Origin: Neelides folsomi | Lineage: Eukaryota > Arthropoda > Collembola > Neelipleona > Neelidae | DNA: 64,000 bases | NCBI GenBank assembly: GCA_034687125.1 | Contig: JAQGBZ010000044.1 | Coordinates: 62,001 to 126,000, forward strand | Direction of reading: 5' to 3' | Shown: positions 48,546-62,391 of the stretch, in pieces | Layout: every line of letters begins with the position of its first letter | Numbering within the stretch: position 1 is the stretch's first letter | Program-made: the position numbers and the translations under genes | Notes under the pieces: generated by a model | Told to the model about the DNA's origin: nothing | Database searches by the model: none | Seen by the model: only the letters and a program-made list of their open reading frames with translations

Positions 48546-49795
48546 TAATAAACCAAGAACTTTTCCATTTGTAATTCGAACGAATGTATTTATTTAATTG
48601 ACTCATTTCAAATATTTCGAACCAAAATTTACAAACAAATAATTGATTAAATTATAAATAACTTAATAATCAACAAAAAATATAAATAAACAAAAAAATA
48701 CAAAGCTGTTATTAGATTTGTAAACACAATGTTCATATTTATAATATTGGACATTTTTCTTATGATTTATGTTTAAACATTTAAGAATCAGTTGGTATGT
48801 ATTAACAGGTATAAACAACCTGTTTACAATATCAGGCAGTACATTGTACAAAATTTGGCAAAGTTAACAATATTTAACTTACGGTTAGTAAGCTATATTT
48901 AACTTACGGTTAGTAAATTAGCAATCTTATCCAATATATAATGTAAATAAGTTCATTAAACAATTAACCTCTAGATTTTAAAATGAAATAAATATTCTGT
49001 ATATTTGGCCATTGAAAAAAATCATTTTAATTTTGTACATTTTCATTTTCAATGAACAGAACTTAAAATTAAAAGTCAGGTATCAAAAAACTAAACTTAT
49101 TTATTGCATCTTTGTTTCAGAATGATTCCTATATACAAAACAATCTCAATTCATTTCTCAGTTCGTCAAATGCATTTGCTCCAAAAAGTTAAAATTATTA
49201 ATTACAACTAATATTAATATTCGCGAAAATATGTAAATCGGGTAAATAAGCTTTTAACAATTTATATCAATTCTCCATCTTAGCTTTTTTTTATTTAAAT
49301 ATATATCTGATTATCGTCGTTTTCAGTTGAATAAAATGATTAATAAATAAATTAATATGCTATAATATAGTTCATATGAATGATAATTTTATATAGAGAA
49401 AAAGTGAAATCAAATGTAAAAAATAAATTTAAAGCCTTTGAATTAAATTCTCATATATAACAAATGTCAATTAACAATTAACTTATATAACTAAAGTATA
49501 AAAACAGTATAAAATAAACATAGAATAATATCATAAAAGAGTAATTAACTGTAATTAGTTAGATAAAACCAAAGTAACATTAAGTTAATATATTTGTCAA
49601 TGTCCCTAATATCTATTTAACAACAAAGAAGATATACTTAAAAGATATCATATCATGGAATGCTGAAGAGATAATCAAAGTACTTTGAGGTTTATAATTA
49701 TAAATAAAACTTGATAAATTTTCATTGTGGAGTCAAGAAATGTAATTTGAATGGATTTAATGTCGATACAATTGAAGTTAAAATGGTTGAAAAAT
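48291..49795. other. spacer between AP-1 mu start and loco end
   Basis: Very A/T-rich. It contains the TA run at 48488-48542 and a repeated AACTTACGGTTAGTAA motif at about 48878-48918. No gene is seen. Confidence 0.6.
48488..48542. repeat. TA dinucleotide microsatellite
   Basis: About 25 consecutive TA units lie roughly 200 bases upstream of the AP-1 mu start. Confidence 0.9.
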
Positions 49796-52700
49796 TCAAC
49801 CTGTTGATTTTGCTGAATCTGGTTGTGATTGGCGAAGGTAAATTGGTTTCCTGTTCCGAGAACTTTCATTCAATTTCAGTTCTGTTGGGATGAGACTCAA
49901 AGGGGACGCAACGTCCGTGGTTTTGGGTTCAGAGTTTTCATTCAAAGGAATCTCTTTGAATCGATCGTAAGATGAAGGATGACGCGGATGGAAAACTTCA
50001 TCCAATTTATCTTGAGAACCTGAAATAACCATTTTTTAATTGTAATTAATATCTAGATCATTAATATTTAGATCATAATTATAAAACGATGAATTTGTAA
50101 TTAGTTTTACCAAGAAATTCCTGAGAGCCTCCTTTGTCCTTCCTTTTATATTTCTTTGAGCTTCGCCTCAAAAACTCTTTGAATAAACTGGAACCTTGAC
50201 TTGAACTCGTCTAAATAAAATTAATTAAAATCCAAATTGACCAAAACTAAAAACCAATGAGATCCTTAAGGATATTAATAAAATATTAAATGTCAACCTT
50301 TTGTGAATTTTGATCGTCGTCTAAATAAGTGCGAGGATAAGATTCATAGCTCTTAACTTGATTAGTAATTTCTTCCAATTTCCCTTCTGATTTCAGTTTG
50401 ACAAGAATATTATGACCATCCACCGTCCCCATGGTCGTCTTCACATCCAACAATTCCTCACTCTCGACCTAGTAATAAAAATAAGGATTAAATACACAAG
50501 GGTTAAAACCTAACAAAAAATGTCAATAATGTAATTGTAATTGCAATTATCAACTTACGTCAAAGACCAAAGTGTTCTCGAGTTTGAGAGAATGTTGTGA
50601 AAGAATTGGTTTAAGGACTTCGGATAATTTCCTTGCTGGACTAGTTCGAACTCCAACTCTCCAACCCAAAGGAAGTTCAATCCCAATAAACGACTTCGGC
50701 TCAACTTTAACTTCCTTCGTGTTCAGCTCAGATGCGTCCAGATTCAAGTCTAAGACCTAATTTGATAATCATTGAGATACAATTGAAAACGACTTTCATA
50801 TTCAGAAACATGGATCCTTAATTTAATATTAATTGTATTTAGATAATAAGTTAAGATAATAATTTAAGATTATTTAATTAATATCCTTGACTTACTTTTC
50901 CATTTGCCATTGACACAACTTCAAAAGCTGAATAGTGAAGTCCTTTCTTTTCCAATAATCTTTCAACGACGGTCAAAAGCGATTCACCAGGTTTGCACGG
51001 AAGAACTGTTGTGGAATTATCTGGGAGAATGACGCGGCAGTATTTGTAACTCAATCTCTTGAAAGACTCATCATCAGAAATATCATACTAAATAGAAATA
51101 CATAAATTAATTATTCCAAACATTAAAGATCAAGCTGAATCAAATAATTTGACTGTTAAATTCTAAGTAAATTAAGATGCCAAAATTACTTTTTGATTCA
51201 TAGCCGTCCTCTGAATAAATGACATGTCGGAATTTAATCCATCAATTTCACTCTACAAAAATATAATTAAAATGAATTCTACAATAAATATTTAACTATT
51301 AAATAAAAAAATTCCCAGGTCAAAAATTCCAAAACACATGCTTATTAAAATTATAAAACAAACAAAATTGCATTTAATATGTAACAATAACGAGTAAATA
51401 AATAACGTGAAATGATTTAATAAATAGATAGACAAATCAAATGTAGCTTAAGAGTTCAATCATGAGTGTAACAATTGACAAACACATGCTGGTAAAACTC
51501 AAAAGCAAAATTCATATCCGCACAAGGATCCAAGCCATTACAAATAGAATTTCATAACAGGTTTTTCAGATGTGCGAGCTGTAAAATTGAATTGGGGTTT
51601 TTGCATTAAAATTTCCATACTTTCGTCTTTAGCTTGTTCTTCCCCCGATGTTTGATGTTCCAAGGAAGGAGCGATCGACGACGGGAATCTGAATGGAGTT
51701 TGTGAGACTTCACAGATTCCTGATCAGACGAGTCGGAAGGATCGCCAAGCTCAGACAGCGGCTTTTCAACACCTGCCGTGTATTCTCTTAACAACTCGGA
51801 TCGAAGAAATCTCGGGTAACAGTCAAATTTCAACAAGTTGAAAATTTGAGTTCGAGGAAGGTCAAAAAGGTCAATGGTTGGCTGAGCTAAGGCTTTCTCC
51901 ACTTGACATCGAGCCTATGTACAGGATTTATAAATCATTACTCAAAATTTGAAAAGGTTCAACGTTTCAAATGAATAAAAACCAAATTGGTAATAAATTG
52001 ATTAATAGCCAAAAAGTAATGAATTTTATTACTTATTTTAACTTTGTATGGAAAGTAAGCATTTAGGGATTGGCATTTAGGGACTGACCTGAAAGTCGAC
52101 GTTGACGGGTTCATTTGCCCCGTTTTGTAGGTAACTTGAGAAAATGGTGGAAGCGATTGAAATTCTTTGAGATTGAGTTCGATCAGGAAATTCCTTTTTA
52201 TACCTCAAACACTCCGTATAAAAATGAATATTTTCTGCCGAAAATTCTCGTTCCAAAAAGTCCTGAAATGAAGTTAAAATGAATCATTGAGAAGAAGATG
52301 AAAAAAGGTGAAAATCAAAATATTTTAAAAGTCGTTACTGTGAATAAATGGCGACCGCCAGGATCATCCAAAAGGATTTCCACCGACTCTCCCCATTTCT
52401 CAATTCGACTCCGAATAGAATTCATTTTCTGCTTTGGTGGCTCCGGAACTTTGAACTCCCAAAATTGTGAATTGACCTTTTCAAGCTTCTTGGGTTCCTT
52501 CATGAAAATAAATAAATTGTAATGGGAATGCATTTACTTTCTTCTCTACACCAAATTGAATTTAAATGTCTCGCTAACTAAAAGGAAAAAATATTTGAAA
52601 CCTTCAACATTCAACTCATAAACTTGTGGCCACATTGATTACATTGCAACTACACTTTAATTATTATTAGGAAGGAACATATCACCAATACCAATAATTT

Positions 52701-55700
52701 ACAGACAGTGAAATGCATTAACTATAAATTTCAATGACTCTACATATAAATACTCAGTTTATGACAATAAATAAATACTCTATAAACTAGAGTATATACC
52801 TATAAGTACAATGTACTATGTAGTAGAGTATGTACATATGGTATACAGGTATACATTATGGTATAAATTTAGTATACTATGCTTAAATTTCCCTGCATTA
52901 ATGAACATAAAACGCACATTAAAACCATGATATTATAATCATGTAAATTTTATATTCTCCATGTAAGTTAATTAATAACTTTAAATATTATTAAGGACTT
53001 GTCATTTACATACGAAGGATAAAATTTGGTAACTGGAAATTCCAAGTCCTAAGTTAAAATCCTCAATTTTCACCACGACCACATTTTGCCAACAATTCAA
53101 GGTTATTATATATTTAACAACAGTTATAATTATAATAAAATCAACATGTTTTCAATTGAGAGTAATTGTATTATATTGACCAACGAGATTCCAATTTCAG
53201 TGTAATAAGACAAGGAAGGAAGAAAAGAGAATGAGCTTCGTTTCAAAAACATATAAATAAAATCTCCTATCTGTTCAACTTGCCCTATTATAATTTATCT
53301 AATTGTAGGAGGAGATAATATATCAAACTTTCTTATAAACTACTCATTGTACGGAGTGGCCCAGGGATCGATAGGTTTAAACATATGCAATTGTTATATA
53401 AATATATATGTTTAAACCTATCGATCACTGGGCCACCCTGTACTTACAATTATACCCTAATGTACATAAGTACATATCCTAATGTAAGAATAAGTAAGTA
53501 CATACACCATTAAATAGTTATTAAATAGTAATGTACTTATTGTATCTGTATGTACCTAGGTACATTATAGAGCTTATAGTAAAATCAAGACCACCTTATT
53601 CACAGATAAACTCAATTGGATTTTTCTAGGAAATGTTGTGAAGATAGGAGAAAATAATAAGCTGACAAATAATGACCAGACATTAGTTATTATTATAATA
53701 TTATTATCCTTCCCAACAATATGTTCGTCAATTTATTTTCCATTATCGACCAACCACAAGGCGATTGAAAAACTGGGATTTATATTTTATAATTTATTCA
53801 AATCAATTACCTTTGACCAGCTCGAGAATGAAAAAATTCTTTTCAACCTTCGATGCATTTTTGACAAAATAATCCTCAATGAAGAAAATGTGAAATGAAA
53901 ATGGGGGAGTTTTTTCCTCAAATGGTTGAAATTAAAAATGAGGATAATGAGGAATTAACACAGAATGTGTTCCCTTGGCAAAAAAATACTCCCAAAGTTA
54001 ATAATTTAAATCCTCGCTATAAATTAATGCATTATGGAAATACATTATCAATGATTGGTCTATAAATATCAAGTCAACTAGATACATCTAGATACTTTAA
54101 TTACAATTATCTCCATAAACTCGAAAATATTTATTGTTTAGCAAAAACTATCATGACGAACAATTAATGATATTAACCAACAACATGCATAAATGCATAT
54201 AAACTAACATTAACTACATATAACTAACATTAACTACAAGTAGTTAAATAGTCAACAGCTGAGTGAATAAAAATCTATAAAATATTATATCTATAATCTA
54301 TCTAATATTATTTGCCACAAATCATCCATATAAATCCTTTTGAACAAACATGAGATAAAAAGGATGTTTATAGATCAATTAAATTAATGAACTAACATTC
54401 ATAATGCTAAAAATGGACCAATATAAATATATTTATTTATAATACACATATGATCTCTATATAATATAGCTGAGTATAAATATCAAAATGTGATGTTTTG
54501 CATATACATATGGTATATATGGTATATTCTGCATTTGATGGTCTTGTGGATTCTTTTATAGTTTTAGTAAATTTCTTGTCATGTGTTTTTCCCTATCCAG
54601 AGTTGTGGAGAGTTGCGAACGTCAACAAATGAAACTCGTGTGAAATTCCTCATTTAACAACTTCATCCTGCCTTTTTCTCTCCATTGGATAAGATAGGAA
54701 GATCTCACCTTCGAAACTCAATAATCTTGTAAAATATAAACAATCCCAAAACGTGGTGTTTCCCATAAGAGCCATCCTGGGATTGAACGTAATTTAGCAA
54801 AACTAGTTTAAACCGACTTAATTATTTACTCATGTTGGACTGAAAAAACTCAGTAGACATCAATGTTTACAAATGGTAATAGGGAGAACGTATGTCTCTC
54901 CAGAATATTAAATAAGTAAATGTGAGAGAGCAGGTTTGAATGTTGAAGTAAATTAATACAATCCTTTGGTTTTTTAACCACGTAGTTAATAAAGTAATAA
55001 AATTGGGCGAACTTCCTTAACCATATTTTATTGACATGATCCTATTAATAGGATTTCTCCCATCATCACAATCCTTTCTAATGATGATAAATGAGAGCTC
55101 AGTAACAATAAAAAGAGTTGTATGGGGATTGGCCTTAAATCAACACAAGGAGGTTAAACCCATCTTATGCCATAACTATTTTAATATTAAAATCGCAATA
55201 TATTTTAAATATCCACATTTGTACACATATCTTAAATTCCCATTATTCAATGACTTCTATCTTTAATGACTGTATTGAATATTTTTTAAAATCATGCTGC
55301 CTTTTAAGGAACGTATGTAATATACTGTATGGTATATATAAAATGTATATTGAATATAAAAAACTTGAATTTACCTGATTAAGGGCAGGAGTCGAAGTTC
55401 CCAAATTTCCTTCAATCGGATTGAGAATTATTTCGGGAGAGCAGAGATTGTCCAGACTTCGAGTTCCAGTCCGTGTGAGTGAAACCCGTGGGTTGTTTTT
55501 GTTCTGTTGGATCGGAGTGAGTCGGTCCATGCTTTGCCTCCTCACCGGCGTTCTGACCAAAACGGAAACTTCAATGGGCTGAGGTTGCTCCGCTCCTTTT
55601 CTCTCCTTCTTCCCCGAGTCAAGAATGTCAAGAAGGGATTTGGGATCGGGTTGGAACTCAGCGTCAACAAAGAAGCAAGACGGATTTGACACCCGCGGTG

Positions 55701-57643
55701 GAGCATTTTGGAACGAAGGGCTCCCGCGAGGAATTCGGGTTTCGGGTGACGACTTCTTATGCGGATTTCGTCTTCGCATGACTGGAGAACGTCGAATTGG
55801 GGGTTCTTCGAGTGATTCCAACATGTCGTAAATTCTCCCACTCGTTCTTTCGCTCTCGTCTCTAAATCCGATCCCCGAATCGGAATTACTTGAATTGGTG
55901 CTTTCAAGTCGATTTGAAGCTTGTGAAGGCGGACGTTCCAACTCGGCCGCTCTCATCAATTTCAAAATGGACGCCAGAATTGGATCCGCCGTTGCCGGGA
56001 ATTCGCTACATTCTTGGAGGCCCAACACATGGGCATTGGGCGGAACCGGGAGCGGAGTGCAATCAAATCGGAATTCCCCGGCTCGGCCCACATGTTCCGA
56101 ATGGGACAACAACTGAGACTCGGCCATGAACACATGACATGAGTTTTCCTTTGAAGGGTCCACGGAGGTGACCAGACCGAAGAATCTGCGATCATGACTG
56201 TACGCTCCACAGAATGAAATGATGTCATAGGAGTAGAAGGCTAATGGCGGTCGTTCGTCAGGGTTTTGGCAGGAAGCAAAAAGGCTGATTCCATTGGATT
56301 CAATCCGGAGGAGAACGATGCTCCTCAACTAAATCAAAATGACAGGTGATAAAAGAAAAGAAAAAGAGAAGTAAACTAAAAGGGAAGTAAATCACACAAA
56401 GATCAAGGAACTATGACATGACTTGACAATTCCCAATGACAAATCATTATACAAAAAAACCACCTGAGGATCAAAAGTCTTTATAGTGTGAATTGAAGAC
56501 AATTTGAAAAGTGTATGAGATAAGAAATGTTTTCATCTTTATGATCTTACTCTGTTTTCCATCCTGAGACGTCGAATGCACAAAGACAATGCTTGGAGCC
56601 GTCGTTTTTCCTCAATCTCTGGAAGGTCCACGGATCCAACGTATCCCACCACAGCCAGATATTCTCCGGTCAATTGGGGATTTGGAGTTGGGCGATTTGT
56701 TCTTCGTCCAGAGTTTTGGTTTCCGACCCGGTAGCTGCTCCCGCTGCTGCTTCCAGTAAAACCATCAAACTTCCCTTCACGACGGCCTTCGCGTCGCCGT
56801 TCTGGGATTTCAACGCGTGGGAGCGAAGAAGGACGATCGGGAAATTGTTCCCAATCCACACCGTGGGAAGTGGAAGGGCCGTCATGGCGGTCGTAAGGTC
56901 TTCGGGCGGTTGAAGTCGTCGCAACCGCTGGGTCGTATTTACCACTATTGTAACTCCTCAGATGGCTTTTGCTCAATGACCTCGGTCGATGAGGATATTT
57001 AGGTTTAGGCTGTTGAACCTAACATACAAACATGAAATTAAAACCAGGTTTAAAATTCATCTTTAATCCAAAATGATTTGTTAAAAATGTCGTGATTTTT
57101 CCTTCAATGTGAACTTAGGTAATTAAAATTGTAAAACATACCATGTGTAATACTAGCATTTGTACTAATAGGATTATTGTACTAATAGTTAGTTATAGTT
57201 AAGAATCAATTTTAATTATTTTCTACCTGGAATGAATCGTCGTCGGAACTTCCACTAAATTGTGGTTCTGCAACATGTAGCCGAAGGAAGTGCGGAGTGT
57301 CTGCAATAAATCCCACAACTTCGTCATGGGCCCAATTTGACACATCCTTGTTGTTGACTCCAATGAGACAAGTTCCATTTCTAAGTCCGGCCGCTTCGGC
57401 CGGACTTCCTTCAACAATGCACCGGAGATGGCAAGGCTTTTGGCCCGAAATGGTAAAACCATAGCCGCATTTCCCGCGAGTCAACTCAACAATCCGAAGA
57501 CTCTTCCGGTTCAATCCACTCAAAGAACCCGGAGCGGTATTTGTCGTGGTCGTGGTCCTTTTCTTCCTCCGTCGGATCGGAGGAATTCCCGCAGGTTGGG
57601 GAAAACCTTCATCTCCCCGATCCATCACGTTTGAATGTTCCAT
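49796..57643 (-). CDS. loco: regulator of G-protein signalling loco / RGS12 type
   Basis: Twelve minus-strand exons give 1137 residues in one frame: 57643-57227, 57018-56551, 56328-55375, 52497-52339, 52262-52089, 51914-51621, 51252-51190, 51087-50896, 50756-50559, 50468-50298, 50210-50111 and 50019-49796. Domains in order: PDZ about 46-125 (RGKCGYGFTISG, AGLRNGTCLIGVN); PTB/PID about 255-395 (GEYLAVVGYVGSVDLPE, YSYDIISFCG); RGS about 640-770 (FTDFLEREFSAENIHFYTEC, YPRFLRSELL); Ras-binding domain 1 about 855-910 (YCRVILPDNSTTVLPCKPGE); and domain 2 about 925-1000 (FIGIELPLGWRVGVRTSP). The RGS domain speeds GTP hydrolysis on Gi-alpha; the other domains scaffold receptor and Ras/Rap signalling. 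A GoLoco motif, expected after the Ras-binding domains, is not evident. A 2.9-kb intron splits the PTB and RGS halves. Confidence 0.94.
53349..53443. mobile_element. palindromic MITE, ends like ACAGGGTGGCCC
   Basis: TACGGAGTGGCCCAGGGATC and GATAGGTTTAAACATA pair with TATGTTTAAACCTATCGATC and ACTGGGCCACCCTGTA around a 25-base A/T loop. Arms are about 35 bases and nearly perfect. It lies in the long loco intron. The ends match the family seen at 3594-3670, but the inner arms differ. Confidence 0.75.
53632..53898 (+). CDS. possible exon of a nested membrane protein in the loco intron
   Basis: After a TTTCTAG acceptor-like site the plus strand is open for 89 codons to TGA at 53898. It encodes a hydrophobic segment (TLVIIIILLSFPTICSSIYF) and helical repeats (IEKLGFIFYNLFKSI, LFNLRCIFDKIILN). 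The layout recalls the membrane modules of the 34-43 kb cluster. It is A/T-rich, no signal-peptide exon was found upstream, and it may be a relic or chance. Confidence 0.25.
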   Translation, partial: NVVKIGENNKLTNNDQTLVIIIILLSFPTICSSIYFPLSTNHKAIEKLGFIFYNLFKSITFDQLENEKILFNLRCIFDKIILNEENVK

Positions 57644-60600
57644 ATTTCAATTCCCCATTTTTACTCCTCAAAAGCTCGGTAACTAAAATTAAAATTAACA
57701 CGAACCTTAATTAGTAATTATGTAATTAAAATACAAATTCTCGATAAAACCCAATCAAAACAAAACCTATTGGCTTAGGTAAGAGCCAATTAAACAATTA
57801 ATGAACTGTTCCCATTTCCTCAATAACTATGCAAAACTTTTAAAGTCTCACTTCAAGCATTTAAAAAATAATGTTGGGTTTAATAACTTGGATTAATATT
57901 AAGTTAATATAATTAATATTGTGATATTTAAATCTAATATTTAAATCCTTTCACTTTAATTCTCCTTTCTAATAAAATGATGTTAGAATGGAAAGGATGT
58001 GTTTTTTAAAAGAAGGGCAATCAACAAGTAGTTGTATAAAAAACCTCGAGTTTATTTAAAATCTCAAGGAACAAGTTGAAAAAAAAGAGTCCCATAGTTT
58101 AATTATGAAACATCTTACCTAATTAACCCATATTCCACTGGAGTGAAAAAGTGAGATTTCACTCCCAGTCACTCAACTCACTCACTCAACTCTCACTTAT
58201 CTCCCCAACGAGGGCAAAAAAGATGCGGAAAAGATATGAAAATGATTTTCACGGAAGAGAGAATCTTTTTTCCACACAATCACGGTTGAGCAAGGATTAT
58301 ATTGAGCGTAGAGAAAGCGTGGGTGGGTTCACCCATGAGAACAATCCAACACTTGTCAATCCGAAAGAGTGAGGAATCGGGGGATTGGGAAAGTTGGTTC
58401 CTTCCGTAAGTGTGATTGTTTTGAGTATTGGTCGGGGTCGAGTCGGAGTTTGGTGTTTAATAAATGGTGGTCGTGGAATGTTGGTCCCTTGGTCGTGGAG
58501 GAGTTCTTTGACTCACCCGAGCTTGAAATTCCTCAGGAGAGCTCGAGGGCAGGGATTCTTGGCATGGAGATCTTCCCCCACCCTCATCCCTCTCAAAGGA
58601 CTCGCCCTCAATTCACCAACCCATCCCCACCCCAAGATATATCCCTTAATTAATACTACTCCAATCCAATAAGGACACAAATGATGCCCTTAGTATTATA
58701 TACACAAATGTACTTAAATATCGACCCTAGTACAACTTTCTATATTTCTCAAATTTCTCAAATATCTATAAAATATCTTATCCATACACACATGTAAGGA
58801 TACATACAGTAAGAAATATATACCTTGGTAGTATGTATATGGATGTTGGTATATGTATCCTATATGTATATGTATATATTATTAGTAATAAATATCCAAC
58901 GAACGTAAAATATTTCTTGTTGTCATTTGAGTATAATAAAAGGTGAAAAAAAGAGTGAATTGATTGCAGGTGGATTCCTTTCAATACTCAAATCCCTTAA
59001 TATGACGACTTCTCTTCAAGAAAGCTTAACTCGAGGGACAAAGGCCTCAACTCTCATATTTAAATGTATTATATTATCATGTATTTCATATATGTGCCAT
59101 AAAGAGTATTGAGGCCCATTTATTAAATTAAACATTCTATTCACAATTAATCCTAACCTAACGTGTGTCATACTAGGTATATACAAATGCTTATATGCAA
59201 GTAAACTGTCCCATAATTTTATACAAAGTGATGACAGTTATGCATAAGTATACAGATACACATATATATGTATTTATATGAAATACAACTAGGTATCTGT
59301 AGTAAATACTCTCAACCCACTTGAGACCATTTTCCCAATTTACATCCAATTTGTACATGTGTGTATAAAATGAGAGTTGAACCAATGTACATCATTGATT
59401 AATATTGTATAGGTATTATGTATAGTTGTATATATATTATCCTTATGCATATGAATATGTTTGGGTGAAAGGGTTGGAATGAATACAAGTTTTATTTGGT
59501 GTAGCCTGAGGAGATTTAACTAACGGGGAAGACTCTTTTCCCACATGTTCAATCCAATGTGGGCAAGGAGGAAAAGTCTCAAATCCAATCCAAGATAATG
59601 ATTCACAAATTGGAAGTCCAATCAATTAAATGACAATACTTTGATACAGAAATTACTCTCAATGCGATTACTCCCAATACGTAGATTATCTTAAGACTAA
59701 ACAGGAATGACTTCCTATTATTTACAAACTCAATGCATAGAAGAATAGAAGCAGACAAGGAATTTAAAAACAAATTTAAGAACAAATAAAACAACCCAGA
59801 TTATTAAATAATTAATGAATAATTGGCCCATTAATATAATTAATAAACCAGTTGACCGATTGTTGATAAGTTTAATTAAAGACAATTTAGGGTTTCTAAT
59901 AATTTTAAATATGATGACAATTATTGAACCATGATTAGAAAAATTAGTATTTAAAGAAATTGAAATAAAAAAAATGACCTTTTCTGGTTGACGCCCCGAA
60001 GGGCCAAAGTTGATGACGAGATTTTCACAATGGTAGTTTGAGGTCTGGAATATGACCTCGACCTTTTGTAAACAATTGAACTTAAAATGCATGGAGAGAA
60101 CTCGGTGGGAAAAATGAGCAAAACGTAACGGCCAAAGCCGGCAGAAACATTTCCACACTCACATCTTTTAAACTGCTGCTTTCACATATGTCTCATTTCA
60201 CCCCTCCAATCTTAAAAGCGTAAAGGGAGGGTTTTTTTCTCTTCCACCGCAAATGATGAAAAATGATGAGATTTAATGACATTGTTGAGGTTGAACACCA
60301 AACGCACAAAAAAGGGGAAATATACAACAAGTACATTAAACTTAAAGTATGTACAATAAAGTTAAAGTAAATGATATGCATTAAATAATAAAATTACAAA
60401 TGACGATGAATGGTATTTAAATGTGTCTCTAAATTGGGTGAAAAAAATGGAAATTTGTTAAAAATACCGAAATTTTAAATTCATTGTTTATGAAAAAATG
60501 TGTAACTGTTTGGGTAGAATAAATTGTAAATATATAGTACTATACATTTATAATATGTTTTTTGTGCAAGATGGGGGTGATAATATTTAATGAGTAATTA

Positions 60601-62391
60601 ATTGAGACTTCAATTTCATCATAACTGATGTTCAAAAAGATGCAATTTTTCATTGAATAGTTCCTTAATTGGTAATATGCACATCAAAACATTACAAATT
60701 CACAAATACTGCAATTGTATCACCTTTACATTGTAACAGAATATGTCCCTTTCCATTTTTTTCATTTTTTGTATTTCACAAAACAATATTTTTCACCACA
60801 CTCGTCACCTTCCTTCATTGTAAAAATTAGACCAAAGACAACTGTGAGAACGTTACAAGAGTGGGACCGGAGATAAATAAAGTGGTGAACTATCCTCAAG
60901 ACTCAAAATGACCCTTTTTGAAGGGGGGAGATGATGAGGGTCGGGTGGATAAGTCTCTCGTTCCTTCCTTAGTACCCTTAAAGTGGGATTAAAGAACTTC
61001 GTTTCCTCCGACTCCTCAACACCACGGGACAAACATTGTGAGAATCCCTACATTTAAGAAGAACATTAAGCTAATCATATGAGAAGTACCTTAAACATAT
61101 TGTTAATTAATACGTATATATTCAATTGTTAGCCAGTTACAAATCCTCCGTCCCATCAGATGGGTCATAATAAAGTGAGTGTGTGTTTGATAAATATAGT
61201 GACTTGTGTTCTTTGCCCTTTTTCCTCAATCAGGAGTTGTTCAATTAATAATTCAATGTGTTTAGAAATATCGTTACGTTTACAGAGCCCTTAGAGGAAA
61301 AGTATTACACATACATATTATAAAATCCTTTTTTGACAACTTAATTGGTAGATTAGTATGTGATACATGTTTGTCTTTAATTTGGTTGTAAATCATTATA
61401 CATTAATATGCTCCTTCAATAGAGTAATAATAATAATATTTAAATAGGAATCCGAGAGTGATAATCAGACTTTTAAAAATGTTATTATTATTAAAATCTA
61501 CGATTCCTCTAGTTTGAGAATCATTGGTATTAATTATTATTGTTCCAATGTATATTTAAATTATGAGCGGATGAGGGAAATAAACTCAAATTGGTTAAAC
61601 ATATAAATTCATATTATTTCTAATAATGATAATAATAATAATAATAATTGTATTTATAAGTAATGATAATAATAATAGTTGTATTTAATGATTATTTAAA
61701 AACCTAACCAGTTTGTCTAGCAACTCCATTTATAAAACATACAATCATAATATTATTATGTATTATATATAATAGATACTATAGGTATTAAAAACAAGTT
61801 TAAAATCTTTGTATTCCACAGAGCCACAGTTAATGAATAACGTAATTAACCAAATGAAGGAATTAAGTAGATGGATGTGCGGAATTTGATGTCTACAATT
61901 CTAATAGGAGCAACTCCATCATCAAGTGACTTACTTCAAATAACAGTATTTAAATATTGTTTAAAACGAGGCAACAAATAAAAAATAAAACTGAGATGCA
62001 TTTCTGAGAGTGTTTGTCTCTGAACTGGTTGAGTGTTAAAAAGGACATAATATATATATTCCTAATATATGACATCCGAGGGAATTCTTTTCCCAAATTC
62101 CCTCCAATTCTCCTCACTGCCCAAAGAGGTCAATCTTTTTAAGGGTCAATGATAAATAGAAAATGACCCGAGTGTTGAACTCAACAAGTGAATTAAAAAA
62201 TGATTAAAACCTCCTGACCCATTTCCCTCACCTACCCGTCTCCTCCGACTACTATGCTCACTGGTAAACGAGAGAATGAGAAAGTGTAATATTATTTAAG
62301 GACAAACATGATTTCTTTTTAAACTGGTGTTGACTGGTGTGAAAACCCTCCTGATAACATTATTATTATTTGTGACACTTTTGTGGGCCGG
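57644..62391. other. 4.7-kb spacer between loco and Chip/Ldb
   Basis: No firm gene is seen. A G/C-richer patch at about 58150-58640 has overlapping short frames but no consistent product. A patch at about 59470-59620 (minus) has an AATAAA and a short frame. A third at about 59985-60160 (minus) could be an exon (VEVIFQTSNYHCENLVINFG, then a GTCATT donor), but two frames are equally open. A further mixed-composition patch lies at 60840-61060. These may be alternative 5' exons of loco or untranslated RNA. Confidence 0.5.

Noticed and set aside
55507-57634. Plus-strand frames opposite the loco PDZ and PTB exons
   Set aside because: They are explained as shadows of well-supported exons.
58151-58672. 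Overlapping plus-strand frames of 73-95 codons
   Set aside because: Three frames are open at once over the same bases and none shows a family motif or a consistent splice model.
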